Shown here: one piece after another, positions 1 through 6,291 of the stretch | Position numbering within the stretch: the first letter of the stretch is position 1 | Layout: each line of letters opens with the position of its first letter | Source: an uncultured Pseudomonadota bacterium | Lineage (GTDB): Bacteria; Pseudomonadota; Gammaproteobacteria; Burkholderiales; Eutrophovitaceae | Reading direction: 5' to 3' | Assembly (NCBI GenBank): GCA_913057845.1 | Contig: CAJXPC010000064.1 | Coordinates: 1 to 8,249, forward strand | Length of the DNA: 8,249 nucleotides | Notes under the pieces: model-generated | The model's input: the letters and a program-made list of their open reading frames with translations, nothing else | Told to the model about the DNA's origin: nothing | The model's database searches: none | Made by a program: the position numbers and the translations under genes

Positions 1-46
1 AGATGTAGAGAGGTCTCGTGGGCTCGGAGATGTGTATAAGAGACAG
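1..46 (+). other. Nextera/Tn5 sequencing adapter (artefact)
   Basis: Not genomic. Positions 28-46 are the 19-base Tn5 mosaic end (AGATGTGTATAAGAGACAG). Positions 13-27 are the Nextera Read 2 adapter stem (GTCTCGTGGGCTCGG). Positions 5-12 (GTAGAGAG) sit where the i7 index belongs and match the index I recall as N707. Positions 1-4 are the end of the P7 primer. The same block recurs inverted at the other end. Genomic sequence begins at 47. Confidence 0.98.
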
Positions 47-281
47 ATTGCGGATGTGGAAAGCGGTCGTCAATGTACTCATTAATGATGTTTGATTCAT
101 ACAGTACAAGATCCCTTTCTACCAAAACCGGTGTTTGATTGTAAGGATTCATCACGGCCAGATCCTCCGGCTTATCGAACAAATCAACGTCTACAATCTG
201 AAAATCCATACCTTTTTCGTATAAAACAATCCTGCATCGGTGGCTAAAAGGGCAAGTCGTGCCCGAGTAGAGCGTCATCAT
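47..281 (-). CDS. sspA: Stringent starvation protein A, N-terminal part (cut by fragment end)
   Basis: SspA is a glutathione-S-transferase-fold protein that binds RNA polymerase and alters sigma70 promoter use during starvation and acid stress. Seventy-eight codons are present from the ATG at 281. The second codon is also ATG. An AGGGG ribosome site lies about 9 bases upstream. The reading begins MMTLYSGTTCPFSHRCR, the thioredoxin-like N-terminal domain, and continues with the family blocks VMNPYNQTPVLVERD and LYESNIINEYID. It ends at RFPHPQ; the Pro-His-Pro surface loop (residues 75-77) is the element that contacts sigma70 region 4 in the E. coli protein. The C-terminal helical domain is missing only because the fragment stops. 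It follows petC on the same strand after about 49 bases, the usual order after petABC in beta- and gammaproteobacteria, so it may be read through from that operon. Confidence 0.95.
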
Positions 282-330
282 GTTTATTGTCCCCTTTTTT
301 TAATCAACGCCTTTACCTTGACGCTGTTCA

Positions 331-1050
331 TTAATGTATGTCCTTCCAAAATTCCCTTTTAACGGCCCACGCCATAAAAGCAAAAAGAATCAAGAAGATA
401 ATCACAAAACTGCCAATTTGCTTACGTTTTTCCGCCGCGGGCTCTCCCATAAATACTAAAAAATTGGTTAGGTCCAGCATTAAGTCGTCGAACGCATCGG
501 CAGTTAATGAGCCCTCCGTCTCAACCTCTAAGGTCAAGCCGCTCTGTCCACTCGTAGAATGAACCGCACGCAAAACACCTTGCTCCTGCGAGAAGACATT
601 TGGCATGGCAACATTAGGGAAGACTAAGTTATTCCAACCCGTAGTTGCTGCTTCGTCTTTATAAAAAGTTCGCAAATACGTATAAAGCCAATCTGCTCCT
701 CTTGAACGAGAAACGACAGACAAATCAGGTGGCACCACACCAAACATGGTCTTTGCATCTGACGCAAGAATAGCGCTCTTTATGGTATCCCCAACTTTAA
801 CTGTATCGTCAGTAATAAAATACTGCTGGATCTGTCTCTCCGAGAGACCTATGTCTGTAAGTCGGTTAAAACGCATAAAAGCGGCCGAGTGACAACTCAC
901 GCACCGATCAATAAATATTTTTGCTCCTCTTTGTAACGATTCCGCATCAGATGCGTCAATGTTGGCTCTATCCAGACTATAGCCACCACCCGCTGCACTT
1001 GCCAACCCAACGAACGACAAGAAACTCAAAAAAATTAATGTACTCTTCAT
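331..1050 (-). CDS. petC: Cytochrome c1 of the cytochrome bc1 complex
   Basis: PetC is the membrane-anchored c-type cytochrome of ubiquinol-cytochrome c reductase. It takes electrons from the Rieske centre and passes them to soluble cytochrome c in the periplasm. The 239-residue product has a cleavable signal peptide (hydrophobic 5-19, cleavage near ASA-A at about 20). The covalent haem motif CVSCH is at 50-54, PPDLS is at 107-111, and the probable axial methionine is M149 in VAMPNVF. A single C-terminal membrane anchor spans about 212-230, followed by the positive stop KREFWK facing the cytoplasm. Length and order of parts are normal for the short proteobacterial form. The ATG overlaps the petB stop codon by four bases (ATGA), which indicates translational coupling to petB. 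Confidence 0.97.
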   Translation of the reverse strand: MKSTLIFLSFLSFVGLASAAGGGYSLDRANIDASDAESLQRGAKIFIDRCVSCHSAAFMRFNRLTDIGLSERQIQQYFITDDTVKVGDTIKSAILASDAKTMFGVVPPDLSVVSRSRGADWLYTYLRTFYKDEAATTGWNNLVFPNVAMPNVFSQEQGVLRAVHSTSGQSGLTLEVETEGSLTADAFDDLMLDLTNFLVFMGEPAAEKRKQIGSFVIIFLILFAFMAWAVKREFWKDIH

Positions 1051-2300
1051 GAGGTCACCCGATCCGGCTCCGCCTTTGTTCGATCAAGTCGAGAAATGAT
1101 AGGTAAAGATAGGAAAAATAGGAAATAGAGCACCGTACAAAGTTGCGCGGCTAACGTAGCCACATCAGCACTTCCGACTTGCCCCCAAATGTTAGAAGGC
1201 TTCAGCCCTAAATATCCGAGCAACAAGAATGACGTTACAAAAATCGTCAACGATGTCTTAAATAATGGTCCTTTATACCTGATCGAGCGCACCGGACTCT
1301 TATCCAACCAAGGTAACAAGAACAAAATGAAGACGGCACCCCCCATTGCTAAAACGCCAGGGAATTGAGAACCAAACATCGGTGGAACCGCTCTCAGAAT
1401 CGAGTAAAAAGGTGTGAAATACCAAACGGGCGCAATGTGCGGTGGCGTTACCATTGGATCAGCTGGAATAAAGTTGTTGTGCTCTAAGAAGTACCCACCC
1501 ATTTCTGGAGCAAAGAAAACAATCGATGCAAATATGATCAAGAAAATCACAAGACCAAAGATATCTTTCACCGTGTAATAGGGATGAAAGGGAATCCCGT
1601 CCAGAGGCTTACCTGTTTTGGGATCTTTATGTTTTTTTATCTCAATACCATCAGGATTATTGGAGCCCACCTCATGCAGAGAGATAATGTGCGCCACCAC
1701 TAGTCCCAGCAAAGCGAGGGGTACCGCGATCACGTGTAGCGCAAAGAAACGGTTAAGTGTCGCATCGCCAACAACGTAGTCGCCCCGGATCCAAATTGCC
1801 AGATCAGGCCCAATAAAAGGAACGGCTCCGAATAAGTTGACGATCACCTGAGCCCCCCAGTAAGACATTTGCCCCCAAGGCAAAAGATAACCAAAGAACG
1901 CTTCTGCCATCAGGCAAAGGTAAATTACCATCCCAAAAATCCACAACAATTCTCGAGGCTTTCGGTATGAGCCGTACAAGAGCGCTCTAAACATGTGCAG
2001 GTAGATGACCACAAAGAACATGGACGCTCCAGTTGAGTGTATGTAGCGAATTAGCCACCCCAAAGGTACGTCCCTCATGATGTACTCCACCGATGCAAAT
2101 GCTTTATCGGCATCCGGTTTGTAATGCATCGTAAGAAAGATGCCGGAGAGTATTTGTATCGCCAACACAACTATGGCTAAACCGCCGAAAAGGTACCAAA
2201 AATTAAAATTCTTTGGTGCATAGTATTCGGTAAGATGTTCCCGCACCAACTTGCTCATGGGGAAGCGTTCATCAATCCATGTCATCACTGGTCTAAGCAT
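1047..2300 (-). CDS. petB: Cytochrome b of the cytochrome bc1 complex
   Basis: PetB is the integral membrane quinone-cycling subunit, with eight expected membrane helices, two b haems, and the Qo and Qi sites. I start it at ATG 2300 (MLRPVMTW, 417 aa). AGGAG lies 8 bases upstream, while the open frame's upstream ATG at 2321 lies inside petA and has no such site. Haem ligands are H88 and H102 in helix B (YIHSTGAS, YLHMFR) and H189 and H204 in helix D (ALHVI, AHIISLHE). Other family marks are GYLLPWGQMSYW (137-148) and SNNPDG (213-218). The Qo motif is PVWY at 291-294 instead of the mitochondrial and alphaproteobacterial PEWY. The extended C-terminal helix region (about 349-402) is typical of the full-length bacterial type. 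It follows petA after 4 bases and overlaps petC by 4. Confidence 0.97.
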   Translation of the reverse strand: MLRPVMTWIDERFPMSKLVREHLTEYYAPKNFNFWYLFGGLAIVVLAIQILSGIFLTMHYKPDADKAFASVEYIMRDVPLGWLIRYIHSTGASMFFVVIYLHMFRALLYGSYRKPRELLWIFGMVIYLCLMAEAFFGYLLPWGQMSYWGAQVIVNLFGAVPFIGPDLAIWIRGDYVVGDATLNRFFALHVIAVPLALLGLVVAHIISLHEVGSNNPDGIEIKKHKDPKTGKPLDGIPFHPYYTVKDIFGLVIFLIIFASIVFFAPEMGGYFLEHNNFIPADPMVTPPHIAPVWYFTPFYSILRAVPPMFGSQFPGVLAMGGAVFILFLLPWLDKSPVRSIRYKGPLFKTSLTIFVTSFLLLGYLGLKPSNIWGQVGSADVATLAAQLCTVLYFLFFLSLPIISRLDRTKAEPDRVTS

Positions 2301-2304
2301 CACA

Positions 2305-2901
2305 TTAACTCCTAGCTGCATCGTCCCCGATTAACAATCGGGAATCAGACAAAAATTGGTGCGGAGGAACCTCCAGATTCGCAGGCGCTGGCACGCCCTT
2401 ATAAACGCGCCCGGCAAGGTCGAATTTAGAGCCGTGACAGGGGCAGAAGAATCCGCCGCTCCAGTCAGCGCCAAGGCCCGAAGCCTCTCCCGCCTCAAGC
2501 TTTTGAGTTGGCGAGCAACCTAGGTGTGTACAAATGCCCACCAAGACCAGATACTGAGGTTTGATTGAGCGTTCGACATTTTTTGCATAGTCCGGCTGCA
2601 TCGGCAACTTGGAGTCCGGATCTGATACGAGTTCAGCAGTTTCCCCTAGCTTGCTTAGCATCTCATCCGTGCGATGCAAAATCCAAACTGGTTTTCCACG
2701 CCACGCTTCGGTAATGAGCATCCCCGGCTCCAACTTAGACAAATCAACCTCAACAGGAGCACCCGCAGCCTTGGCCCGCTCACTTGGAGCCATGCTGACA
2801 AAAAGCGGCGATATCGCAGCCAAGGCACCAACCGCACCAACCGCGCCGGTCGCCACAACAAGCATGCGACGCTGCTCATTCACTGAATTTTTAGAACTCA
2901 A
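2305..2901 (-). CDS. petA: Rieske [2Fe-2S] subunit of the cytochrome bc1 complex
   Basis: PetA is the iron-sulfur subunit that takes the first electron from ubiquinol at the Qo site. The 198-residue form begins at TTG 2901, because GAGGAGG (2909-2915) sits 7 bases upstream of it. The in-frame TTG at 2907 is only one base from that site, and the first ATG lies inside the Tat motif. The N-terminus carries a twin-arginine signal (R11, R12 in EQRRMLVV) followed by a hydrophobic stretch at about 14-37 that stays as the membrane anchor. Cluster-binding box I is CTHLGC (C124, H126; C129 forms a disulfide). Box II is CPCHGS (C153, H156; C155 is the disulfide partner). YKGVPAPANL near 167-176 is the usual loop facing the cluster. 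It is the first gene of petABC, read from the AT-rich spacer at 2902-3115. Confidence 0.97.
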   Translation of the reverse strand: MSSKNSVNEQRRMLVVATGAVGAVGALAAISPLFVSMAPSERAKAAGAPVEVDLSKLEPGMLITEAWRGKPVWILHRTDEMLSKLGETAELVSDPDSKLPMQPDYAKNVERSIKPQYLVLVGICTHLGCSPTQKLEAGEASGLGADWSGGFFCPCHGSKFDLAGRVYKGVPAPANLEVPPHQFLSDSRLLIGDDAARS

Positions 2902-2908
2902 CCTCAAA

Positions 2909-2915
2909 CCTCCTC
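2909..2915 (-). promoter_or_regulatory. Strong ribosome binding site that sets the petA start
   Basis: GAGGAGG on the minus strand is a near-perfect anti-16S match. It is 7 bases from TTG 2901 and 1 base from TTG 2907. This spacing decides for the TTG at 2901. A strong site paired with a weak start codon is consistent with tuned translation. Confidence 0.8.
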
Positions 2916-2961
2916 GAAACCAAACAAGTCAGGAAACAATTACCAATATTAATAACTCGCA

Positions 2962-2967
2962 ATTATA
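2962..2967 (-). promoter_or_regulatory. Candidate -10 box of the petABC promoter
   Basis: The minus strand reads TATAAT, an exact sigma70 -10 hexamer, inside an AT-rich spacer upstream of petA. Initiation would fall about 7 bases downstream, giving a leader of roughly 55 bases to TTG 2901. No good -35 hexamer is visible at 16-18 bases (the sequence at 17 is AGATTT). The promoter may therefore need an activator or be weak. This is inferred from sequence only. Confidence 0.45.
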
Positions 2968-3015
2968 CACATTACTGCAAAATTAAATCTAGTGATGATA
3001 CCGTAACAATATGAT

Positions 3016-3036
3016 TTTATTGATAATTTATTGATA
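3016..3036 (+). repeat. Tandem 10-base direct repeat TTTATTGATA
   Basis: TTTATTGATA occurs at 3016-3025 and again at 3027-3036. The period is 11 bases, about one helical turn, so both copies face the same side of the DNA. The second copy contains TTGATA (3031-3036), which fits a -35 hexamer for the gene at 3116. This could be a paired site for an activator or simply an AT-rich upstream element. Confidence 0.6.
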
Positions 3037-3059
3037 TGCGTATGCCGCAATTCTAAACT
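3031..3059 (+). promoter_or_regulatory. Candidate promoter for the OsmC/YhfA-family gene
   Basis: TTGATA (3031-3036, five of six to the -35 consensus) is separated by exactly 17 bases from TAAACT (3054-3059, four of six to the -10 consensus). The -10 lies within the left arm of the inverted repeat at 3053-3072. Predicted initiation near 3066 leaves about 50 bases of leader. This is a sequence-only guess in an AT-rich region where chance matches are common. Confidence 0.4.
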
Positions 3060-3072
3060 GAATAAAGTTTAG
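3053..3072. promoter_or_regulatory. Inverted repeat CTAAACT-6-AGTTTAG, possible operator
   Basis: A perfect 7-base inverted repeat with a 6-base spacer (GAATAA) overlaps the predicted -10 and start point of the gene at 3116. As DNA it is the size of a dimeric-repressor site. As RNA it would form a weak AT-rich stem. No T-run follows, so it is not a terminator. The binding protein is unknown. Confidence 0.45.
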
Positions 3073-3115
3073 TAGACTTACACATCTAAAAGTTCTTTCT
3101 AATGATGGGTTATTA

Positions 3116-3538
3116 ATGAAAACAGCAATTAAGTTGTTGAGCGGCGTGGCCTTCGAAGCAAAAAGCGGCAGCGGCCACACCATAATAATGGATGGCGCAG
3201 CAGAATCTGGCGGCCAAAATCATGGGGCACGCCCCATGGAAATGCTTTTAATGGGCCTCGGCGGATGCAGCGCTTACGACGTAGTGTCTATCTTGCGCAA
3301 ATCACGGCAAGACGTTACCGATCTCGCCTTAGAAGTTGAGGCAATACGAGCGGAAACTGATCCAAAGATCTTCACCTCGATTCACCTGCACTTCAAAATT
3401 TTCGGACAAAATATCAGCAAAAAAATTGTCGAACGCGCGATCAATCTGTCTGCGGAAAAGTACTGCTCAGCATCGATCATGCTCGGAAAATCAGCTCAAA
3501 TTACTCATGATTATGAAGTTTGCACTCCCTCCACCTAG
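3116..3538 (+). CDS. OsmC-family protein, YhfA type
   Basis: Members of the OsmC/Ohr fold are small dimeric proteins. Some reduce organic hydroperoxides through two conserved cysteines, but the YhfA branch has no settled reaction. The 140-residue product is full length and closely follows the YhfA pattern: SGHTIIMDG (19-27), RPMEMLLMGLGGCSAYDVVSI (39-59), and LSAEKYCSASIML (111-123). The two conserved cysteines are C51 and C117, and E42 is in the usual PMEM block. There is no signal peptide, so it is probably cytoplasmic. The ATG has only a weak upstream site (GATGGG, 6 bases away). It is divergent from petABC and converges on coq7, with 13 bases between the two stop codons. A role in thiol or peroxide stress beside respiratory genes is plausible but inferred. 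Confidence 0.93.
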   Translation: MKTAIKLLSGVAFEAKSGSGHTIIMDGAAESGGQNHGARPMEMLLMGLGGCSAYDVVSILRKSRQDVTDLALEVEAIRAETDPKIFTSIHLHFKIFGQNISKKIVERAINLSAEKYCSASIMLGKSAQITHDYEVCTPST

Positions 3539-3551
3539 AATCAGGACTGAA

Positions 3552-4178
3552 TTAAACGATAAACGTTACTCTTGTCATGATTTTAGACATCAACCCCATC
3601 AACACGCTCACAGGCTTAGGTAACGCATTCGCGCCAAGGTGCTGAGCACGGTCCGCATGGCACCGCTCCTCTTCCTTCATTTGCGAAATAATTGCGCGAC
3701 TACGCGTATCCTCGACAGGCAACAGATCCAAGTGGTCAGATAGATGTGACTCAACTTGACGTTCTGTTTCTTGCAAAAAACCAAGACTGTTTTGCGTGCC
3801 AAACAGTCCTGCTAGCGCACCAATGGCGAATGACCCAACATAAAACAACGGATTAAGCACACTCGTTCTACCACCTAATTCTTCTATTCGTTGCTGCGTC
3901 CAGACAAGATGATCCAATTCCTCTCGAGCTGATTGAGTCAGCGCAACCTTAATATCTGGCTTTCTCTCAACCGCAGCTTGCCCCAGGTAAAGCGCTTGGG
4001 CACACACCTCACCAGCATGATTTACTCGCATAAATTTAGCAGACAGTTTTTTTTGCTGATCGTTAAGCTCCAAACCAGACTCAGGAAACCTCAAATCACG
4101 ATGCGCCGACACCGACCCCGTCAATACCCTGAGACTCTGATCAAGCTCTTCAATCATTCGATCTACAAATAAAAACAT
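3552..4178 (-). CDS. coq7: 2-polyprenyl-3-methyl-6-methoxy-1,4-benzoquinone hydroxylase (demethoxyubiquinone hydroxylase)
   Basis: Coq7 is the O2-dependent di-iron monooxygenase of the penultimate step of ubiquinone synthesis, acting at the inner face of the cytoplasmic membrane. I start it at ATG 4178 (208 aa), with AAGGG 6 bases upstream; a TTG at 4181 is the only slightly longer option. The four-helix ferritin-like iron site is complete. Numbered from ATG 4178, the ligands are E57 (NHAGEVCA), E87 and H90 (EELDH), E139 (ETERQVESH), and E171 and H174 (EERCH). The first four have the same spacing as in human COQ7. A hydrophobic hairpin at about 110-128 (FYVGSFAIGALAGLFG) is the expected membrane-contact segment. 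It lies 54 bases downstream of the M48 protease gene on the same strand and may share its transcript. Coq7 implies an aerobic, ubiquinone-using host, matching the bc1 genes. Confidence 0.96.
   Translation of the reverse strand: MFLFVDRMIEELDQSLRVLTGSVSAHRDLRFPESGLELNDQQKKLSAKFMRVNHAGEVCAQALYLGQAAVERKPDIKVALTQSAREELDHLVWTQQRIEELGGRTSVLNPLFYVGSFAIGALAGLFGTQNSLGFLQETERQVESHLSDHLDLLPVEDTRSRAIISQMKEEERCHADRAQHLGANALPKPVSVLMGLMSKIMTRVTFIV
3785..3808. repeat. Perfect 8-base inverted repeat inside coq7
   Basis: GACTGTTT (3785-3792) and AAACAGTC (3801-3808) are exact reverse complements separated by 8 bases. The repeat lies within the coq7 reading frame, encoding part of LFGTQNSL, so it may be fortuitous. 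In the coq7 mRNA it would form a stable stem. Confidence 0.6.
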
Positions 4179-4235
4179 CAAATACCCTTAATTCACCTTA
4201 GAATTTTGCATCGCCCGTGCTTATGGTGCCCTACA

Positions 4236-5726
4236 TCACTTCGCCAACGTTCTTTGAATTTCCTCTAACTCACGAAGCCGCGAATCAACCGAAGTACGCA
4301 GAAAAAAATCCCCGTCGGTTGCCTTTTGCGCCGAAAGGAGCTCATTAATAGCGCCAACTAAATTTCCCGTCATCGCAAGAACCTCTGAGTAATCTAGATG
4401 CATGGCCATTTGTTGTTTCAAACCAGCGTGGGCTTTTGCGCGATATTCATAATACTTCGGGTCACGCACCTCAGCACTCCAAACAAGATCAGACATCAAT
4501 TTTTCTAAATCTTTGAATCTCTCAGAAGACATAAGAAACTCTGCGTATCCATACACAAGTGACTTTCTTGAGGGATAACGCTCTAAAGCCTCAGCATACA
4601 ACACGCCAGCACGCTCGGGATCGCCGAGTAATCGCTCGAAATCAGCCTCTAACGATAAGAGCATTGGGTGCCCGGGCTCGACGCTCAACGCAGCATCGAC
4701 CGTTGCCCTCGCCTCATCAAGCGTGAGCGTATTTAACTCGTTTTCAAATATGAAAGAATAAATTAACCCATACATTCCCGCGACTCTAACTTTTTTGTCT
4801 TGCGAATTGAGTTGCTCTTTAAATATTTCAACAGCACTTAAAGGTCCATCTTGGTAGACCCTTAAACGAGCTTTGACAAACAGCAGCGCGATACTGTCTT
4901 CAACTTGAGTGGGCGACACCTTAGCTAACCTAGCCTCTATATCTGCAATTCTCTCCGAATTGATCGGATGAGTTCGCAGATACTCAGGAACCCCTGATTC
5001 ATAAAGTCTTGATTGTCGTTGTAAATGCTTAAAAAACAATGGGACCTGATGAGGGTCAAACTCCGATTGTTTCAGTATTCGCAGCCCAATACGATCGGCC
5101 TCCCGCTCATGCTCGCGCGTAAAATTCAATCGACTCTGCATCGGCAATGCCACAGAAGTCATCACAGCAGCCTGCGCGACATCTCCGCCTGATCGGGCCG
5201 CCAGTATGGCTGCCGCCATCGCTGCCAATGAACCGATTCGAGCTCTACCTTGTCCAGCTATAATTCGTGCGATGTGTCTTTGGGTCACGTGAGCGACTTC
5301 GTGCCCCAAGACACCAGCTAACATAGACTCATTATCCGACTCTAGAATCAAACCAGAATGGACACCAACATACCCGCCGGGTAAGGCAAAAGCATTCAGT
5401 GTCTGATTAATAAGCGCAAAAAAATAAAATTCAGTAGCGGGGGAATCGCTGTTGGCTACCAATTGATACCCCAAGTGATTGAGGTAATCGGCAATCTCTG
5501 GGTCCGATACGTACGCAGTGCTTGATCGTATATTACCCATGATTGAATCCCCGATAACGCGTTCTTGGAAAAGGGAAAAATCATCACGAAATGGGTCCCC
5601 CAAATCAGGAAGATCTTGGGATAGGGCACTTTTTCCTGTCCCCATTGCACAGAAAAGGATTAATAAAAGTATTCGAGTCACAGTGCTATCATAAACGTTA
5701 GATATATTTTTGATAACTTTTATCAT
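4236..5726 (-). CDS. bepA: BepA-like periplasmic M48 metalloprotease with TPR repeats
   Basis: BepA (YfgC) is a periplasmic zinc protease and chaperone that helps assemble, or degrades, stalled outer-membrane proteins such as LptD. From ATG 5726 the product is 496 residues; from the in-frame GTG at 5681 it is 481. E. coli BepA, as I recall it, is 487. Neither start has a good ribosome site. The signal peptide has a hydrophobic core [11 protein letters not shown] (19-29) and a likely cleavage near SALSQ (33-37). The zinc site is HEVAH (H142, E143, H146) with third ligand E207 in EREAD. H253 in THPIN matches the regulatory histidine region of Bep[16 protein letters not shown] (111-125) is the usual M48 strand block. 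The C-terminal half (about 270-490) is TPR-like helical pairs, for example [20 protein letters not shown]. It is divergent from moaC and followed by coq7. Confidence 0.9.
   Translation of the reverse strand: MIKVIKNISNVYDSTVTRILLLILFCAMGTGKSALSQDLPDLGDPFRDDFSLFQERVIGDSIMGNIRSSTAYVSDPEIADYLNHLGYQLVANSDSPATEFYFFALINQTLNAFALPGGYVGVHSGLILESDNESMLAGVLGHEVAHVTQRHIARIIAGQGRARIGSLAAMAAAILAARSGGDVAQAAVMTSVALPMQSRLNFTREHEREADRIGLRILKQSEFDPHQVPLFFKHLQRQSRLYESGVPEYLRTHPINSERIADIEARLAKVSPTQVEDSIALLFVKARLRVYQDGPLSAVEIFKEQLNSQDKKVRVAGMYGLIYSFIFENELNTLTLDEARATVDAALSVEPGHPMLLSLEADFERLLGDPERAGVLYAEALERYPSRKSLVYGYAEFLMSSERFKDLEKLMSDLVWSAEVRDPKYYEYRAKAHAGLKQQMAMHLDYSEVLAMTGNLVGAINELLSAQKATDGDFFLRTSVDSRLRELEEIQRTLAK
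5711..5725. promoter_or_regulatory. Palindrome TGATAA-CTT-TTATCA between bepA and moaC
   Basis: A perfect 6-base inverted repeat with a 3-base centre lies in the divergent interval. It overlaps the first codons of bepA if ATG 5726 is used, but lies in the leader or promoter if GTG 5681 is used. On the minus strand, TTGAAC (5737-5732), then 17 bases, then TATCAA (5714-5709) makes a possible promoter with its -10 inside the palindrome. That would favour the GTG start. The site has the form of a dimeric-regulator operator; the regulator is unknown. Confidence 0.4.
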
Positions 5727-5769
5727 TAATAAGTTCAACCAAAGTGAATTTCTAAAGGACGATACTACC

Positions 5770-6249
5770 TTGAGTGACTTAACCCATTTTGATGTGACTG
5801 GACAAGCGCATATGGTTGACGTGGGAGACAAAGACGAAACCAAGCGAGTGGCTATTGCCAGCGGCATCATCAGCATGCTTCCCGATACGCTGAGACTGAT
5901 TCAAGCGGGAGAAACTAAAAAAGGCGACGTGCTTGGCATTGCCAGAATCGCTGCGATTCAGGCCTCTAAACGGACGTCTGAGTTAATTCCTTTGTGTCAC
6001 CCTCTTTCCATAACTCGAGTTACCGTAGATTTCAACATCCAAAAAAGTGCTCACTCAGTTCTTTGTACCACTAGGGTAGAGACCTGGGGGAAGACTGGCG
6101 TTGAAATGGAAGCGCTAACAGCTTTATCAGTTGGTCTACTCACGATCTACGACATGTGTAAGGCGGTTGATCGAGGAATGATTATCAAAAATATTGGCCT
6201 AAGGGAAAAAAGTGGCGGGAAATCTGGCACGTGGACTGCCAATGAGTGA
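5770..6249 (+). CDS. moaC: Cyclic pyranopterin monophosphate synthase (molybdenum cofactor biosynthesis protein C)
   Basis: MoaC converts 3',8-cyclo-7,8-dihydro-GTP, the MoaA product, into cyclic pyranopterin monophosphate, an early step of molybdenum cofactor synthesis in the cytoplasm. The start is TTG 5770, giving [20 protein letters not shown], the exact family N-terminus; AAAGGA lies 10 bases upstream. The open frame extends further upstream only into the divergent bepA region. The 159-residue product carries every catalytic residue known from E. coli MoaC at the same number: K51, H77 (LIPLCHPL), E112 ([12 protein letters not shown]), D128 and K131 (IYDMCKAVD). KSGGKSG (147-153) closes the family pattern. 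It lies 42 bases upstream of soxX on the same strand and may be read through into the sox genes. Molybdenum enzymes such as SoxCD would need the cofactor, but none is visible here. Confidence 0.96.
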   Translation: MSDLTHFDVTGQAHMVDVGDKDETKRVAIASGIISMLPDTLRLIQAGETKKGDVLGIARIAAIQASKRTSELIPLCHPLSITRVTVDFNIQKSAHSVLCTTRVETWGKTGVEMEALTALSVGLLTIYDMCKAVDRGMIIKNIGLREKSGGKSGTWTANE

Positions 6250-6291
6250 TCAAACAGGAACTTTTATCTACTAATTTCGCTCTCAAAACCA

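Noticed and set aside
305..326. Stem CAACGCC / GACGCTG between petC and sspA beside a run of eight T
   Set aside because: Pairing needs two G-U wobbles. For transcription on the minus strand the homopolymer is A, not U, so it is not an intrinsic terminator; sspA is probably read through.
834..848. GTCTCTC-C-GAGAGAC symmetry inside petC, resembling part of the Tn5 adapter
   Set aside because: It encodes ordinary cytochrome c1 sequence (LSERQI) and the adapter likeness stops after about nine bases. It is not an internal adapter or chimera junction.
2609..2986. Plus-strand open frame of 125 codons opposite petA
   Set aside because: It lies antisense to the Rieske gene, has low-complexity composition and no family motif. 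It is a shadow of a real gene.
2902..3115. Possible small RNA or riboswitch in the 214-base AT-rich spacer
   Set aside because: No known riboswitch core, no GC-rich stem and no terminator can be seen. The simplest reading is a divergent promoter region.
3102..3116. Four-codon frame (ATG ATG GGT TAT TAA) whose stop overlaps the OsmC-family ATG
   Set aside because: It is too short to judge. TAATG overlaps arise readily by chance, and nothing else suggests a leader peptide.
3539..3551. Possible shared terminator between the convergent OsmC-family gene and coq7
   Set aside because: Only 13 bases separate the stop codons and no GC-rich stem or T-run is visible there.
4190..4205. AATTC-ACCTTA-GAATT symmetry between bepA and coq7
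   Set aside because: Arms of five AT-rich bases without a T-run are expected by chance and do not make a terminator or a convincing operator.
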